A stretch of DNA of 64,000 bases from Actinomadura spongiicola (GCF_003432485.1 NZ_QVNQ01000004.1:496001-560000); one strand, 5' to 3'. Shown: positions 1 to 9,305, counted from the first letter of the stretch. Notes: generated by a model from the sequence alone, not told the origin. Translations and numbers: made by a program.

Positions 1-1439
1 GAAATTTCAGGAGTGCCCTCATTATTCTCAACTCAGAGCAGTTCGGCCGACTCTTCACGGAATTCACGTCGTCGGCGACCCGAATCGAGACCCTCGACGT
101 CTACACCGTGGACGAGGAGCGCGAACACTTCGAGGACTATCTGACCGGAAAGCCGCTTCCGCCTGATCGCAATGCGGAATGGGCGCGGAACATCCGGGAA
201 CGCGTCGCCGCCGGCGGGTACATGGGCCGGGTCCACATCATCGACCATACGCTGACGCCATACCTTCAGTTCGAGATCGACTGGTATTACGCGATCAACG
301 GCGCGGCCGGTGAGGACGTCCGGTTCATTTTCCGCGAGGACGTTCCCGACGTCACGTACACCGATACCTGGCTTTTCGACGACGAGATCGTCATCGACCT
401 CTCCTACGACAAGGAAGGTCGGCTGCTGTACCTCAACCGCAACGACGACCCGGAACGGCTGCGGGAGGCCAGGACCGCATGGCACGAGTTCCACGCCCGG
501 TCCTTCCCGCTCGCCGACCTGCTGTCCATGATCCGTAGCGAGGAACTCGCGGTGCCCCGCCGGTTACCGGCGTCCGGCGGGTCCGCGGCCACAGGAGCGG
601 CGGGCGCGCGGAAGGTCGACGACGATGTCGTGAGCACCGAGTTCGTGCTCAGCGACCAGGGGGCGGGCTATCCCCGACGAACTGTCACGACCACGGCCAC
701 GCCCGACGAACTGGACGCTCTCGTGCGAACGGGTTACCTCGTCCGCCGGAACCTCCTGGACCGGGCGACGAGTGACACCCTCGCGGACGCCGTGCTCAAG
801 CTCGCGGAGGCGGAGGCCGAACGACCCGAGGCGGAAAGCCTTCCGGGCAAGTCCATCTACATCCGGTCGTTGCTGGACAAGGACGCGGTGTTCCACCCCC
901 TGATCCGCCTCGAACCGGCGCTGTCCATCGCGAGGACGCTCCTCGGGCCACAGGTCTGGATCGACCTGGAGGCGCGGCTGAACTTCGCCGGGCGCTCCGA
1001 TGTGGCGGTGCCCTGGCACGCCCATCTGCCGGTGATCCCCGACCCGATGCCCGCCCTGTTCAGCCATCCACACCAGATCCACTGCCTGATCTATCTGGAC
1101 CACGTCACCGAGCGGGAGGGCGCCCTGTGCCTGCTGCCCGGCTCGCATCGCGGCGGCGACGTGCGGCTTCCGCTCGGCGACCAGAGCGACCGGCCGGGCC
1201 AGGTGGAACTGTTCTTCGAGCCGGGTGACGCCGTCCTCATCCACGCGGGCCTGTGGCATCGGACGGTGCCGTCCAGCGCGGACGCCGGATACCGGCGGCT
1301 GCTGCTGCTCGGCTACGTCCCGTCCTGGCTGCGGGCCGACACCGGGCGCGGGGTGCCCGCCGAACGGTCGCTGACGGCGGAACTCGCGCGGACCGGTGAC
1401 GCCGAGACCCGCGAACTGCTCGGCGAATTCCAGTGGTGA
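1..1439 (+). CDS. DUF6879 / phytanoyl-CoA dioxygenase-like fusion protein, 5' partial
   Basis: The frame is already open at base 3 and runs to the stop at 1437-1439, so the true start lies left of the window. GTG at 108 is only the first internal start codon. The first ~180 visible residues look like the actinobacterial DUF6879 family (aromatic blocks WYYAING and YTDTWLFDDE, then an RNDDPERLREAR helix). After an Ala/Gly/Ser-rich linker near 560-630 comes a PhyH-type Fe(II)/2-oxoglutarate oxygenase fold of ~250 residues with GSHRGG and a distal His at 1257-1259 followed by an Arg pair. The usual HxD iron motif reads His-Ala-His at 1017-1025, so activity is uncertain. DUF6879 is normally a stand-alone protein beside HTH regulators, so the fusion is unusual. 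The stop overlaps the next gene. Substrate unknown. Confidence 0.75.
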   Translation, partial: NFRSALIILNSEQFGRLFTEFTSSATRIETLDVYTVDEEREHFEDYLTGKPLPPDRNAEWARNIRERVAAGGYMGRVHIIDHTLTPYLQFEIDWYYAINGAAGEDVRFIFREDVPDVTYTDTWLFDDEIVIDLSYDKEGRLLYLNRNDDPERLREARTAWHEFHARSFPLADLLSMIRSEELAVPRRLPASGGSAATGAAGARKVDDDVVSTEFVLSDQGAGYPRRTVTTTATPDELDALVRTGYLVRRNLLDRATSDTLADAVLKLAEAEAERPEAESLPGKSIYIRSLLDKDAVFHPLIRLEPALSIARTLLGPQVWIDLEARLNFAGRSDVAVPWHAHLPVIPDPMPALFSHPHQIHCLIYLDHVTEREGALCLLPGSHRGGDVRLPLGDQSDRPGQVELFFEPGDAVLIHAGLWHRTVPSSADAGYRRLLLLGYVPSWLRADTGRGVPAERSLTAELARTGDAETRELLGEFQW

Positions 1440-1945
1440 ACGTCGCGCTGCGTCCACTCGAAGCGGCCGACCTGCCCGTGTTCGACCACGCCTACGGCTC
1501 CCCGGACGCCTCCGGGGAGCACCAGTGGTTCGGTTTCAGCCCGCCCGGGCGGAGCCTCGCGGAGATGGGGGCGCTTGGACCGCGCGGCGGTCGCCTGACC
1601 GTCACCGCCGACGGCAGGGTCGTCGGAAGCGTCTTCTGGTTCCGTCGCGAATGGGGGCCGCCCGACACGTCCTGGTGCTGGGAGGTGGCGCTGCACATCC
1701 TGGCGGAGGAACGGCGGCGCGGCGTCGGTACGAGGAGCATGATCCTGCTCACCCGGTACCTGTTCGACCACACCCTCGCCTGGCGGGTGCAGGCGATCGC
1801 CGACGTCGCCAACACCCCCTCCCGGCGGATGCTCACCCGGGTGGGTTTCACCGAGGAGGGTGTGCTGCGCGCGGCCCAGTGGCGGGAAGGTCGCAGGCAC
1901 GACCAGGTGATCTACTCGCTGCTGCGTGACGAACGCGGCCCCTGA
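1433..1945 (+). CDS. GNAT family N-acetyltransferase
   Basis: A 170-residue protein with the GNAT fold: a central strand ending VALHILAEE, then the acetyl-CoA pyrophosphate loop RRRGVGTRS (the R/QxxGxG/A motif), and the late Asn/Arg region (ANTPSRRMLTRVGF) typical of RimJ/RimL-like enzymes that acetylate N-termini or small amines. The start (GTG 1433 or GTG 1436) lies inside the last codons of the upstream gene, so translation is probably coupled. Its 3' end overlaps the convergent STAND NTPase gene by 34 bases. The substrate cannot be read from the sequence; the link to the upstream oxygenase is by position only. Confidence 0.85.
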   Translation: MVNVALRPLEAADLPVFDHAYGSPDASGEHQWFGFSPPGRSLAEMGALGPRGGRLTVTADGRVVGSVFWFRREWGPPDTSWCWEVALHILAEERRRGVGTRSMILLTRYLFDHTLAWRVQAIADVANTPSRRMLTRVGFTEEGVLRAAQWREGRRHDQVIYSLLRDERGP

Positions 1946-4353
1946 TCCGTCCCCCCGGCGGCGATGATCTCGGCCTTCAGCGCGGCGGACCTGACGTCGT
2001 CGAAGCCGTCGAGCAGCTCCAGCGCCTCCCGCCGGAGCGGTGCCGCCTCGTCGCCGCCGTCTCCGCCCGCCCGCTGCGCCGCCGTCAGCGCGTCGGCGAG
2101 GTGGGCGAGGCTCTTGGCCCGCTTCCACCGGTCGCCGACCTGCCGGTGGACCGCGGCGGCGCGTCGGTGGAAGTCGGCGGCCTCCGACGGTCTGCCGAGC
2201 GCCCGGTAGGCCCGTCCCGTCCCGTCCAGTGCCATCGCCTCCCGGCTCGGATCCCCGTCCCGGCGGAAGATCACGGCGGCGCGTTGGGTGGAGACGAGCG
2301 CCTCCGACGGCAGCCCGGCCGCCGACTGCGCCTTGCCCAGGTAGAGCAGCGCCGTTCCCTCCCACAGCGGATTGTCCATCTCCCGGGCGATCGTCACCGC
2401 CTCCGCCGCCGCGGACAGGGCCTCCGACGGCTCGCCGCGCCGGCGCCGCAACAGGCTGAGCCCGGTGAGGACCATCGACTCGTACAACCGGTCGTTCAGC
2501 TCACGGAAGGTGGCCAGGGACTTCGTCAGAAGGTCATGCGCGTCGTCCGGACGGTCCAACTGGAGAAAGGCGTAGCCGAGGCTGTAGCGGACGATCGCGG
2601 ACCAGCGCGGATGGTCCAGGCCCTCGACGATCGACAGGGCCTCCTCCAGTTCAGCGCGCGCCTGATCCGGACGGTGCGCGAACAGGTCGACCCAGCCGAG
2701 GCCGTTGAGCACCTTCACTGTGCTGAGCCGGTCGCCCCGCTCGCGGTGGATCGCAATCGCCCTGCGGTGGTAGTGGGCCGCCTCGTCGAGCTGCAACGTC
2801 ATGCGGCAGAGCCGCCCGAGCCCATCGCACAGGGCGGCCTCCGCCTCCCGGTGGTCGAGCGCCCGCGCGGCGTCCAGACCCACCAGCGACGTGTCCCACC
2901 AGTCCTGGCAGTGGTTGTAGGTCGCGTAGAGCCGTTCCAGGACCACCGCGAGCTTCCAGGCCAGCTCCAGCCGTCCGGTCTCGGTCGCGGCGCGCACCGC
3001 CCCGGCCAGGTTCGTCCGTTCCTCCTCGTACCAGCGGGCGGCCTGCTCCCGGCCCGCGAATGGCGGCCCGGGAACGTCCGGAGACGGCTCGACGGTGAAC
3101 AGGAGCGTCGTGTCATGGGCGAGTGAGAGCACGCATTGGTAGGCGCAGTGCAGGTACCAGGAGCACACCCGTTCCACGGCCGCCAGTTGCTCTTCCTGCG
3201 TGATCTCGGACCGGGCTCGGTCGACCGCGTAGGCGCGCAGCAGGTCATGGAAGCGGTAGCGGCCGGATCCCCCGTTCTCCAGCAGGTAGGCGCCGACGAG
3301 GACGTCGAGGGAGGTGCGCACCCGATCGTCCTCGGGGCCCGCCAGCGCCCTCGCGGCCGTCTCGCCGAACTCGCCGCCGGGATGCAGCCCGAGGAGGCAG
3401 AAGAGCCGGGCGGCGTTGTCCGGTAACGCGCGGTACGACCAGGCAAAGACCGTCCGGACCGCGTCCGCGTCGTCCTCGTCGCCCGTGGACAGCGCGTCCC
3501 AGAGGGACGACTCGTCGCGCAAGTCAGCGATCAGCTCGCTGAGCGGCATGCCGGGCCGGGCCGCCGCCCGTTCCGCGGCGATGCGCAGTGCGAGCGGAAG
3601 GTGGGCGCACAACCGTGCCAACTCGGCGAGGTCAGCGGGGTCGTCGCCGGACCTGTAACCCGCCGTCGTCTTGGTGAGCAGTTCCACGGACTCGTCCTCG
3701 GTGAGCGTGCCGAGAATTGTCCGCTGCGCGCCGTCACGGACGAGCAGCCCCGACAACCTGCCCCGGCTCGTCACGATCGCCAGGCTGGGCCCTGTGCCGG
3801 GGATGAGCGGCCTCACCTGCGCCGCCGTCCCCGCGTTGTCCAAGATGACGAGCGTTCTCCGGTCGGCGAGGATCGAGCGGTACAGGCTGGACTTGGCCTC
3901 CACGTCGTTCGGGACGGCCGAGGCGGGAACGCCGAGCGCGATGAGGAACCGTTCCAGCGCCTGGCCCGGTGTCACCGGAACGCCCGGGTCGTATCCCCTG
4001 AGGTCGACGTAGAGCTGCCCGTCCGGGAACTCGTCGCGGATCCGGTGCGCCCAGTGCAGGGCGAGTGAGGTCTTCCCCACCCCGGCCGTTCCGGCGATCA
4101 GGTAGGCGACGGTGCCGGTGTCCCGGCCGTCTCGTCGGGCGGTGATCAGCTCGTCCAGCCGTTCCTGGTCGGCGAGCCGGTTGACGAAGACCCGCACGCC
4201 GCGCGGCAACTGCCACGGCGGCGCGTGCGTGCCGCGGCCGTAGTGGAAGTGGATGTCGCCACTGATGTCGCGGGCCTGGACGACATCCCCGGCACGTCCC
4301 GACATGGTGGAACGCGTCCCGTCGCCGGCGTCACCGAGCTGGCCTTGAGGCAT
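1912..4353 (-). CDS. STAND NTPase (NB-ARC type) with C-terminal tetratricopeptide repeats
   Basis: An 813-residue signal-transduction ATPase. Residues 24-37 carry the short motif VVQARDISGDIHFH found at the head of many actinobacterial STAND proteins. Walker A is GTAGVGKTS (88-96), Walker B LVILDN (168-173), followed by a sensor TSRGRL and a winged-helix-like stretch (RYRFHDLLRAYAVD). From about residue 430 to 790 there are repeated TPR-like helices (AAHYHRRAIAIHRERGD, AADFHRRAAAVHRQVGD). There is no N-terminal SARP DNA-binding domain, so it is AfsR-like only in its NTPase/TPR part. STAND proteins act as switchable oligomers in regulation or in defence; the ligand and output are unknown here. 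It is divergent from hsdR, with a 213-base gap that may hold both promoters. Confidence 0.85.
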   Translation of the reverse strand: MPQGQLGDAGDGTRSTMSGRAGDVVQARDISGDIHFHYGRGTHAPPWQLPRGVRVFVNRLADQERLDELITARRDGRDTGTVAYLIAGTAGVGKTSLALHWAHRIRDEFPDGQLYVDLRGYDPGVPVTPGQALERFLIALGVPASAVPNDVEAKSSLYRSILADRRTLVILDNAGTAAQVRPLIPGTGPSLAIVTSRGRLSGLLVRDGAQRTILGTLTEDESVELLTKTTAGYRSGDDPADLAELARLCAHLPLALRIAAERAAARPGMPLSELIADLRDESSLWDALSTGDEDDADAVRTVFAWSYRALPDNAARLFCLLGLHPGGEFGETAARALAGPEDDRVRTSLDVLVGAYLLENGGSGRYRFHDLLRAYAVDRARSEITQEEQLAAVERVCSWYLHCAYQCVLSLAHDTTLLFTVEPSPDVPGPPFAGREQAARWYEEERTNLAGAVRAATETGRLELAWKLAVVLERLYATYNHCQDWWDTSLVGLDAARALDHREAEAALCDGLGRLCRMTLQLDEAAHYHRRAIAIHRERGDRLSTVKVLNGLGWVDLFAHRPDQARAELEEALSIVEGLDHPRWSAIVRYSLGYAFLQLDRPDDAHDLLTKSLATFRELNDRLYESMVLTGLSLLRRRRGEPSEALSAAAEAVTIAREMDNPLWEGTALLYLGKAQSAAGLPSEALVSTQRAAVIFRRDGDPSREAMALDGTGRAYRALGRPSEAADFHRRAAAVHRQVGDRWKRAKSLAHLADALTAAQRAGGDGGDEAAPLRREALELLDGFDDVRSAALKAEIIAAGGTDQGPRSSRSSE

Positions 4354-4566
4354 GCGATCACCCCTCCGCTTGCGGCCCCTTCACCCTACGTGTCACCCCA
4401 CCTACCCGGAAGCGGAACCGATCAGGCCGGTTGAGGCCAGCTTGGCCGATGCATCAAAGAGGATGTGTTTACGTTGCTAACAATATGAAAGCTCTGGGCG
4501 GGGAGCTCACACTCGCTGTGCCATGGGCGGATCGGGTTCCCTGGGCGGTGGCGATGAGGTGGGGTC
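4354..4566. promoter_or_regulatory. divergent intergenic region between STAND and hsdR genes
   Basis: A 213-base gap that must carry the start signals of both flanking genes. It holds an inverted repeat GGCCA-GCT-TGGCC at 4435-4447 and, just to its right, an AT-rich stretch (about 4455-4492) that stands out in this GC-rich DNA and could be a promoter core or a regulator site. No confident -35/-10 pair could be assigned. Confidence 0.35.
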
Positions 4567-7500
4567 GTGGGCGCGAAGGTGTACGGAGAGAGGACGTTCG
4601 AGGACGCCGTCGAGAGTGCGTTGATCGCGCACGGATGGGCGCCGGGCGAACCACCGAACTACAACCGGGAACTGGCGCTCGACACCGCCGAGCTCGCGGT
4701 GTTCCTCGGGCGGACCCAGGCGCGGGAATGGGAGCGACTGCGCGACGCCCACGGGGAGGACCCGGCACGGTCGTTCGCGCGGCTCGTGGCCAAGGAGATC
4801 GACGCCCGGGGTGCTCTGGACGTGCTGCGGACGGGCGTGAAGGACAAGGGCATCCGGTTCCGGCTCGCCTCCTTCAGGCCCGCGCACACCCTGGCCGCTG
4901 GGGCGCTCGACGACTACAACGCGAACCGGCTGACGGTGACGCGGCAGCTGCATTACTCGGCGGAGGAACCGGCCAATTCCGTGGACCTGGCCTTCTTCGT
5001 CAACGGGATCCCGGTGGCGTCCGCCGAACTGAAGAACCCGGCGACAGGACAGACGGTCGCCGACGCGAAGAAGCAGTACCGTGACCGCGACCCGAAGGCC
5101 CTGTTCTTCGCCCGCAGGACCCTCGTCCATTTCGCGGTGGACACCGACCTCGTGTTCCTCACAACGCGTCTCGCGGGGAGCGGAACACGGTTCCTTCCCT
5201 TCAACCAGGGGTCCAACGGGCCGGGGAAGTCGGGGTCGGCGGGCAACCCGAGTGGCGGCGAGACGGGCTACCGGACGTCGTACCTGTGGGAGCAGGTGCT
5301 CCAGCGTGACGCCTTCCTGGAACTTCTCCAGCAGTACCTCCACGTGGAGGACGCGGACGCCAAGGCGGGGAAGGCGCCGTCCTTCAAACCGTTCGCGGCG
5401 CACACCCAACCGCTCATCTTCCCCCGGTTCCACCAATGGCACGCGGTCAAGGAACTCATCGCCGACGCCAGGGAGAAAGGCGCCGGGGAGAACTACCTGA
5501 TCGAGCATTCGGCCGGGTCGGGGAAGTCCAATACCATCGCGTGGCTGGCGCACCGGCTGTCCACGTTGCACGACCTCCGGAACGAACCGGTCTTCGACAA
5601 GGTCATCGTGCTCACCGACCGGCTCGTCCTGGACAAGCAACTTCAGGACACCATCTACCAGTTCGAACAGGTCCAAGGCGTGGTCGAGCGGATCGAGAAG
5701 GACTCCGCCCAGCTCGCCGAGGCGCTCACCGGCGCGCGTGCCCGCATCGTGATCACCACCCAGCAGAAGTTCCCGTTCGTGCTGGACAAGGTGCGCGACC
5801 TGGCCAAGCGCAAGTACGCGATCATCGTGGACGAGGCGCACTCCTCGCAGGGCGGGGAGGACAACGCGGCACTGAAGCGGGCGCTCGGGTCACGGACGGT
5901 GGACGAGTACGGCGACCCGCTGACCTCGGCGGCGCTGGCGCGCGGCCGTCAGCCGAACCTGTCGGTGTTCGCGTTCACCGCGACGCCGAAGAAGAAGACC
6001 CTCGACCTGTTCGGCCGCTACAACTCCGAGAAGGGCAAGAACGAGCCGGTTCACGTCTACTCGATGCGGCAGGCGATCGACGAGGGCTTCATCCTGGACG
6101 TCCTGGCCAACTACGTCACCTACGACACGTTCTTCAAGCTGTCGGAGGCCGCCGCCGACGAGGCCGAGCGGATGGTCGACCCGCGCAAGGCGAAGGCGCA
6201 GGTCGTCCGGCGGGCGATCTGGTCGGAGGCGAGCAGCGCGCTCCGCGCGAAGATCATCGTGGATCATTTCCGCGAGCACACCGCCCCGCGCATCGGCGGG
6301 CGCGCCAAGGCGATGGTGGTGACGCCGCTGCGCGCCGACGCGCTCCAGCTCTACCAGGCGATCCGGACGTACGTGGACGAGCGAGGGTTCACCGACTGCG
6401 GCACCCTCATCGCGTTCTCGGGAGCACTGCGGCTGGAGGACGACGGCCCCGAATACACGGAGGCAAAACTGAACGGGTTCCCCGACAGGGAACTTCCAGC
6501 GCGATTCGCCTACACGAAGGCCGACGACAAACGCGCCGGTGTGGTCCCCAAACAGGAGTACCGCATCCTCGTTGCCGCCGAGAAGTACCAGACGGGCTTC
6601 GACCAGCCGCTCCTCACGACGATGTACGTCGCGAAGCCGCTCGCGGACGTCGCGGCCGTCCAGACACTGTCGAGGCTCAACCGCACGCACCCCGGCAAGG
6701 CCCAGGAAGACCTCTTCGTAATGGACTTCGCGAACCGGGCCGAGGACATCCTGGAGGCGTTCCAGCCGTTCTACGAGACGACGATCAGCGAGCCGACCGA
6801 CCCCGACCTGCTGTACACCATGGAGCGGGAGGTGCACGCCTACCGGCTGATCGCCGAATCGGAGATGCGACGGTTCTTCGAGGCGCTGACCGCCGAACGC
6901 GCCAAGGCCGTCGACGAACGTGAGCTGATCAAGGCGCACGGGAAGCTGTACCGGTGGCTGGAACCGGCCGTGGACCGCTTCGTCGCGCTCACCGCGGAGG
7001 AACCCGACAAGGCCGAGGCGTTCCGGGGCGCGCTGCTTGGCTTCGTCCGGTCCTACGCATGGCTGTCCCAGGTGATCGGCTACAACGACGACGACCTCGA
7101 ACTTCTGTACCAGTACGGCCGGTTCCTGCTGAACAAGCTGCCGCCGCGCGGGCAGGAGGCGGCCGTGGACGTCGGCGAGGTCGAACCGAGCCACCTACGG
7201 ATCGAAAAGAGGGACCAGGCCGCGCTGCGGCTCAGGACGGACGGCGACCAGGAGGTGTCCGGGCTCCTCGGCGGCGCGACGGGGCCGCCCGCCGACCCGG
7301 ACGAGCTGTCTCTCGCCGAGCTGATCGACCGGATCAACGACGAGTACGGCGCGAGCCTCTCCTCCGCCGACAAGATCATTGTTGGGCAGTTCGCGCTCGC
7401 GATCGCGGAGGACCCGCAGCTCGCCGCCATCGCGCTGAACAACTCCCGCGAGGTGTTCGAGCGGGAGGTCGACAAGGACGCCGACCGCATCATGATCGAC

Positions 7501-7692
7501 CAGGCGGCGTCCAACGATGAGCTGCTCGTCCGCTACTTCGACGACGAGAACGTCAACCGGTTGTTCAAGCAGGTCGCCAAGGAGCAGGCGTACGCCATGA
7601 TCCGCAGACCGGTACGGCGGGAGGCGGAGCGGCGTGCCGCCGTCCAACGCGCCGCCGAGATTCGCCGGACTCGTCCGTCCCGTCCCGAGTAG
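4567..7692 (+). CDS. hsdR: type I restriction endonuclease R subunit (HsdR), without local hsdM/hsdS
   Basis: A 1041-residue, full-length HsdR: the ATP-driven translocase and nuclease subunit of type I restriction systems. The N-terminal PD-(D/E)xK nuclease shows Asp140 and Glu154-Leu-Lys156, followed by a QxxxY-like helix. The SF2 helicase motor has Walker A HSAGSGKSNT near residue 314, DEAH (VDEAHSSQ) near residue 421, and later motifs FAFTATP and the QTGFDQPLL region. The C-terminal ~250 residues are helical, as expected for contact with the methylase. GTG start. No methylase or specificity subunit is in the window; the next gene, 2-11 bases on, encodes a protein kinase. It may work with an HsdM/HsdS pair elsewhere or as part of a different defence set. 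It looks intact. Confidence 0.92.
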   Translation: MGAKVYGERTFEDAVESALIAHGWAPGEPPNYNRELALDTAELAVFLGRTQAREWERLRDAHGEDPARSFARLVAKEIDARGALDVLRTGVKDKGIRFRLASFRPAHTLAAGALDDYNANRLTVTRQLHYSAEEPANSVDLAFFVNGIPVASAELKNPATGQTVADAKKQYRDRDPKALFFARRTLVHFAVDTDLVFLTTRLAGSGTRFLPFNQGSNGPGKSGSAGNPSGGETGYRTSYLWEQVLQRDAFLELLQQYLHVEDADAKAGKAPSFKPFAAHTQPLIFPRFHQWHAVKELIADAREKGAGENYLIEHSAGSGKSNTIAWLAHRLSTLHDLRNEPVFDKVIVLTDRLVLDKQLQDTIYQFEQVQGVVERIEKDSAQLAEALTGARARIVITTQQKFPFVLDKVRDLAKRKYAIIVDEAHSSQGGEDNAALKRALGSRTVDEYGDPLTSAALARGRQPNLSVFAFTATPKKKTLDLFGRYNSEKGKNEPVHVYSMRQAIDEGFILDVLANYVTYDTFFKLSEAAADEAERMVDPRKAKAQVVRRAIWSEASSALRAKIIVDHFREHTAPRIGGRAKAMVVTPLRADALQLYQAIRTYVDERGFTDCGTLIAFSGALRLEDDGPEYTEAKLNGFPDRELPARFAYTKADDKRAGVVPKQEYRILVAAEKYQTGFDQPLLTTMYVAKPLADVAAVQTLSRLNRTHPGKAQEDLFVMDFANRAEDILEAFQPFYETTISEPTDPDLLYTMEREVHAYRLIAESEMRRFFEALTAERAKAVDERELIKAHGKLYRWLEPAVDRFVALTAEEPDKAEAFRGALLGFVRSYAWLSQVIGYNDDDLELLYQYGRFLLNKLPPRGQEAAVDVGEVEPSHLRIEKRDQAALRLRTDGDQEVSGLLGGATGPPADPDELSLAELIDRINDEYGASLSSADKIIVGQFALAIAEDPQLAAIALNNSREVFEREVDKDADRIMIDQAASNDELLVRYFDDENVNRLFKQVAKEQAYAMIRRPVRREAERRAAVQRAAEIRRTRPSRPE

Positions 7693-7703
7693 CGTTGCCT
7701 CTC

Positions 7704-9296
7704 ATGGGAGACGCCGACGAGCCGGTCGGACGGGTCGTCGCCGGCCGGTACCGGCTGCGCGGCCCGCTGGGCGCGGGTGGCATGGGCGAAGTCTGGGAGG
7801 CCTACGACGAGCGTCTCGGCGGGCGCCGCGTCGTCATCAAGATGATGCTCGACGAGCGTCCGTCGCAGCTGTGGCCACGGGCCGAGACGCTGGAGGTCCG
7901 CCGGAAACGCTTCCTGCGCGAGGTCCGGACGACCGCGGCGATCGAACATCTCGGGATCCCCGCCGTGTACGACGCGGGAGTCGACCGGCCGGAGGGGCGG
8001 CTGTTCGTCGCCATGCAGTTCCTGCACGGCCGCGAACTCCAGACCCTCATCGACGAGACGGACCACGAGGCCGCCCCGCTGCCCGTCGCGAGGGCGGCGG
8101 CGATCGGCGCGCAGATCGCGTCCGTGCTGGACGAGGTGCACCGGCACGACGTCGTCCACCGGGACGTCAAGCCGTCCAACCTCATGCTGACACCCGGCGG
8201 AATCGTGAAGGTGCTGGACTTCGGCGTCGCGTCCCTGCTCGGGTCCGGTGACAACCCACGTCTCACCCAGGTCGGGACGACCGTCGGCACACCGCCCTAC
8301 ATGTCGCCGGAGCAGGCACTGGGCAACACGATCGGGCCGACGTCGGATGTGTACGCGCTCGCGTGCGTCCTGTACGAGGTGCTCACCGGGCGGCCTCCGT
8401 TCGCCGAGTCGGCGTCACGGTCGCATCAGTGGCACCACGTGCACTCCGCGCCGCCCCGCGTCCGGGACGCGCGGCCTGACGTGCCCGAGGAGATCGAATC
8501 TCTTCTGCGCGGGATGTTGGCCAAGGAACCCGACGCCCGGCCCGATGCCGCCGAGGTGTACGAACGGCTGTTGCCGTTCGCGTCGCGTCCCGTCGGGCCG
8601 GGCATGCCCGCCGACATCGCCGACCTGGACCCGTGCTTACCGTTCGTCCGTCCGCTGGGAAGCCGCGTACGCCGTCCACGCGCCGCCACCCCGGCTCCGC
8701 CGTCGGCACCGGCCCCGGCACAGGATCTGTCCGAGCGGGCGATCGACGAGATCGGCGAACGGGCGGAGGCGTTGCTCCACCGGAACCTCTTCGTGGAGGC
8801 CTTCGACGTCCTGGAGGAGGCGCGAGAGCGCGTGGCGGAGCCCGCGCTCCGGAACGAGTTGTCGTTCAAGCTCGCCACCGCCAAGTTCGTCGCCGGACAG
8901 CACACCGAGGCCGCCGCCTTGTTCGGCGAAGTGAGCGCCCACCTGGTCGAACAGTACGGCCCGGACGATCCCGACGTGCACCTTGCCCATTACTACCTGG
9001 CGCAATGTCGGGACAAGAGTGGGGATGTCAGTGGTGCCGTCGAGGCGTTCCGTGACGTGGCGGCGGCGACCTTCGACCCATCCGATGAGCAGGCCGTCGA
9101 GCGTCACCTCGATGCTCTCGCGGCGCTCATGCGCCTCCACGCGGCGGGCAGGCGGCGGGACCTGGTGATGGACGCCGCGGCAGGCATGCGAGAGGCCATC
9201 CGCCGGTACCGGCCGGACGACGCCGAGACCATGCTCGCTGAACTGGACGCCTACCTTGCCCGGTTGGTTCGGCTGCTCGGTGATCCCGCGTCCTAG
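7704..9296 (+). CDS. Hanks-type serine/threonine protein kinase with TPR-like C-terminus
   Basis: A 530-residue soluble kinase. The glycine loop GAGGMGEVW (about 22-30), catalytic Lys in VVIKMM, HRDVKPSN catalytic loop (about 152-159), DFGVA and the activation segment GTPPYMSPEQ are all intact, so activity is likely. Residues ~330-530 follow an Ala/Pro linker and look like helical TPR-type repeats (EAFDVLEEARERV, TEAAALFGEVSAH); there is no transmembrane or PASTA segment. I chose ATG 7704; TTG 7695 in the same frame is possible. It follows hsdR by about 11 bases on the same strand, so the two are probably one transcript. Substrate unknown; control of HsdR or of the divergent STAND protein is a guess from position. 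Confidence 0.88.
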   Translation: MGDADEPVGRVVAGRYRLRGPLGAGGMGEVWEAYDERLGGRRVVIKMMLDERPSQLWPRAETLEVRRKRFLREVRTTAAIEHLGIPAVYDAGVDRPEGRLFVAMQFLHGRELQTLIDETDHEAAPLPVARAAAIGAQIASVLDEVHRHDVVHRDVKPSNLMLTPGGIVKVLDFGVASLLGSGDNPRLTQVGTTVGTPPYMSPEQALGNTIGPTSDVYALACVLYEVLTGRPPFAESASRSHQWHHVHSAPPRVRDARPDVPEEIESLLRGMLAKEPDARPDAAEVYERLLPFASRPVGPGMPADIADLDPCLPFVRPLGSRVRRPRAATPAPPSAPAPAQDLSERAIDEIGERAEALLHRNLFVEAFDVLEEARERVAEPALRNELSFKLATAKFVAGQHTEAAALFGEVSAHLVEQYGPDDPDVHLAHYYLAQCRDKSGDVSGAVEAFRDVAAATFDPSDEQAVERHLDALAALMRLHAAGRRRDLVMDAAAGMREAIRRYRPDDAETMLAELDAYLARLVRLLGDPAS

Positions 9297-9305
9297 GAAA
9301 GCGGG

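Noticed and set aside
2101-3126. Long plus-strand open frame opposite the STAND gene
   Set aside because: It is the antisense of a clear STAND/TPR protein and is Arg/Pro/Val-rich without domain signs. The same applies to other long frames lying opposite kdpB, kdpD, iolD and htrA.
1912-4353. SARP family activator (AfsR-like)
   Set aside because: The N-terminus has no OmpR-like winged helix or BTAD domain, only a short motif before the NTPase.
4567-7692. Complete type I restriction-modification system
   Set aside because: No methyltransferase or specificity subunit gene was found on either strand; only HsdR is present.
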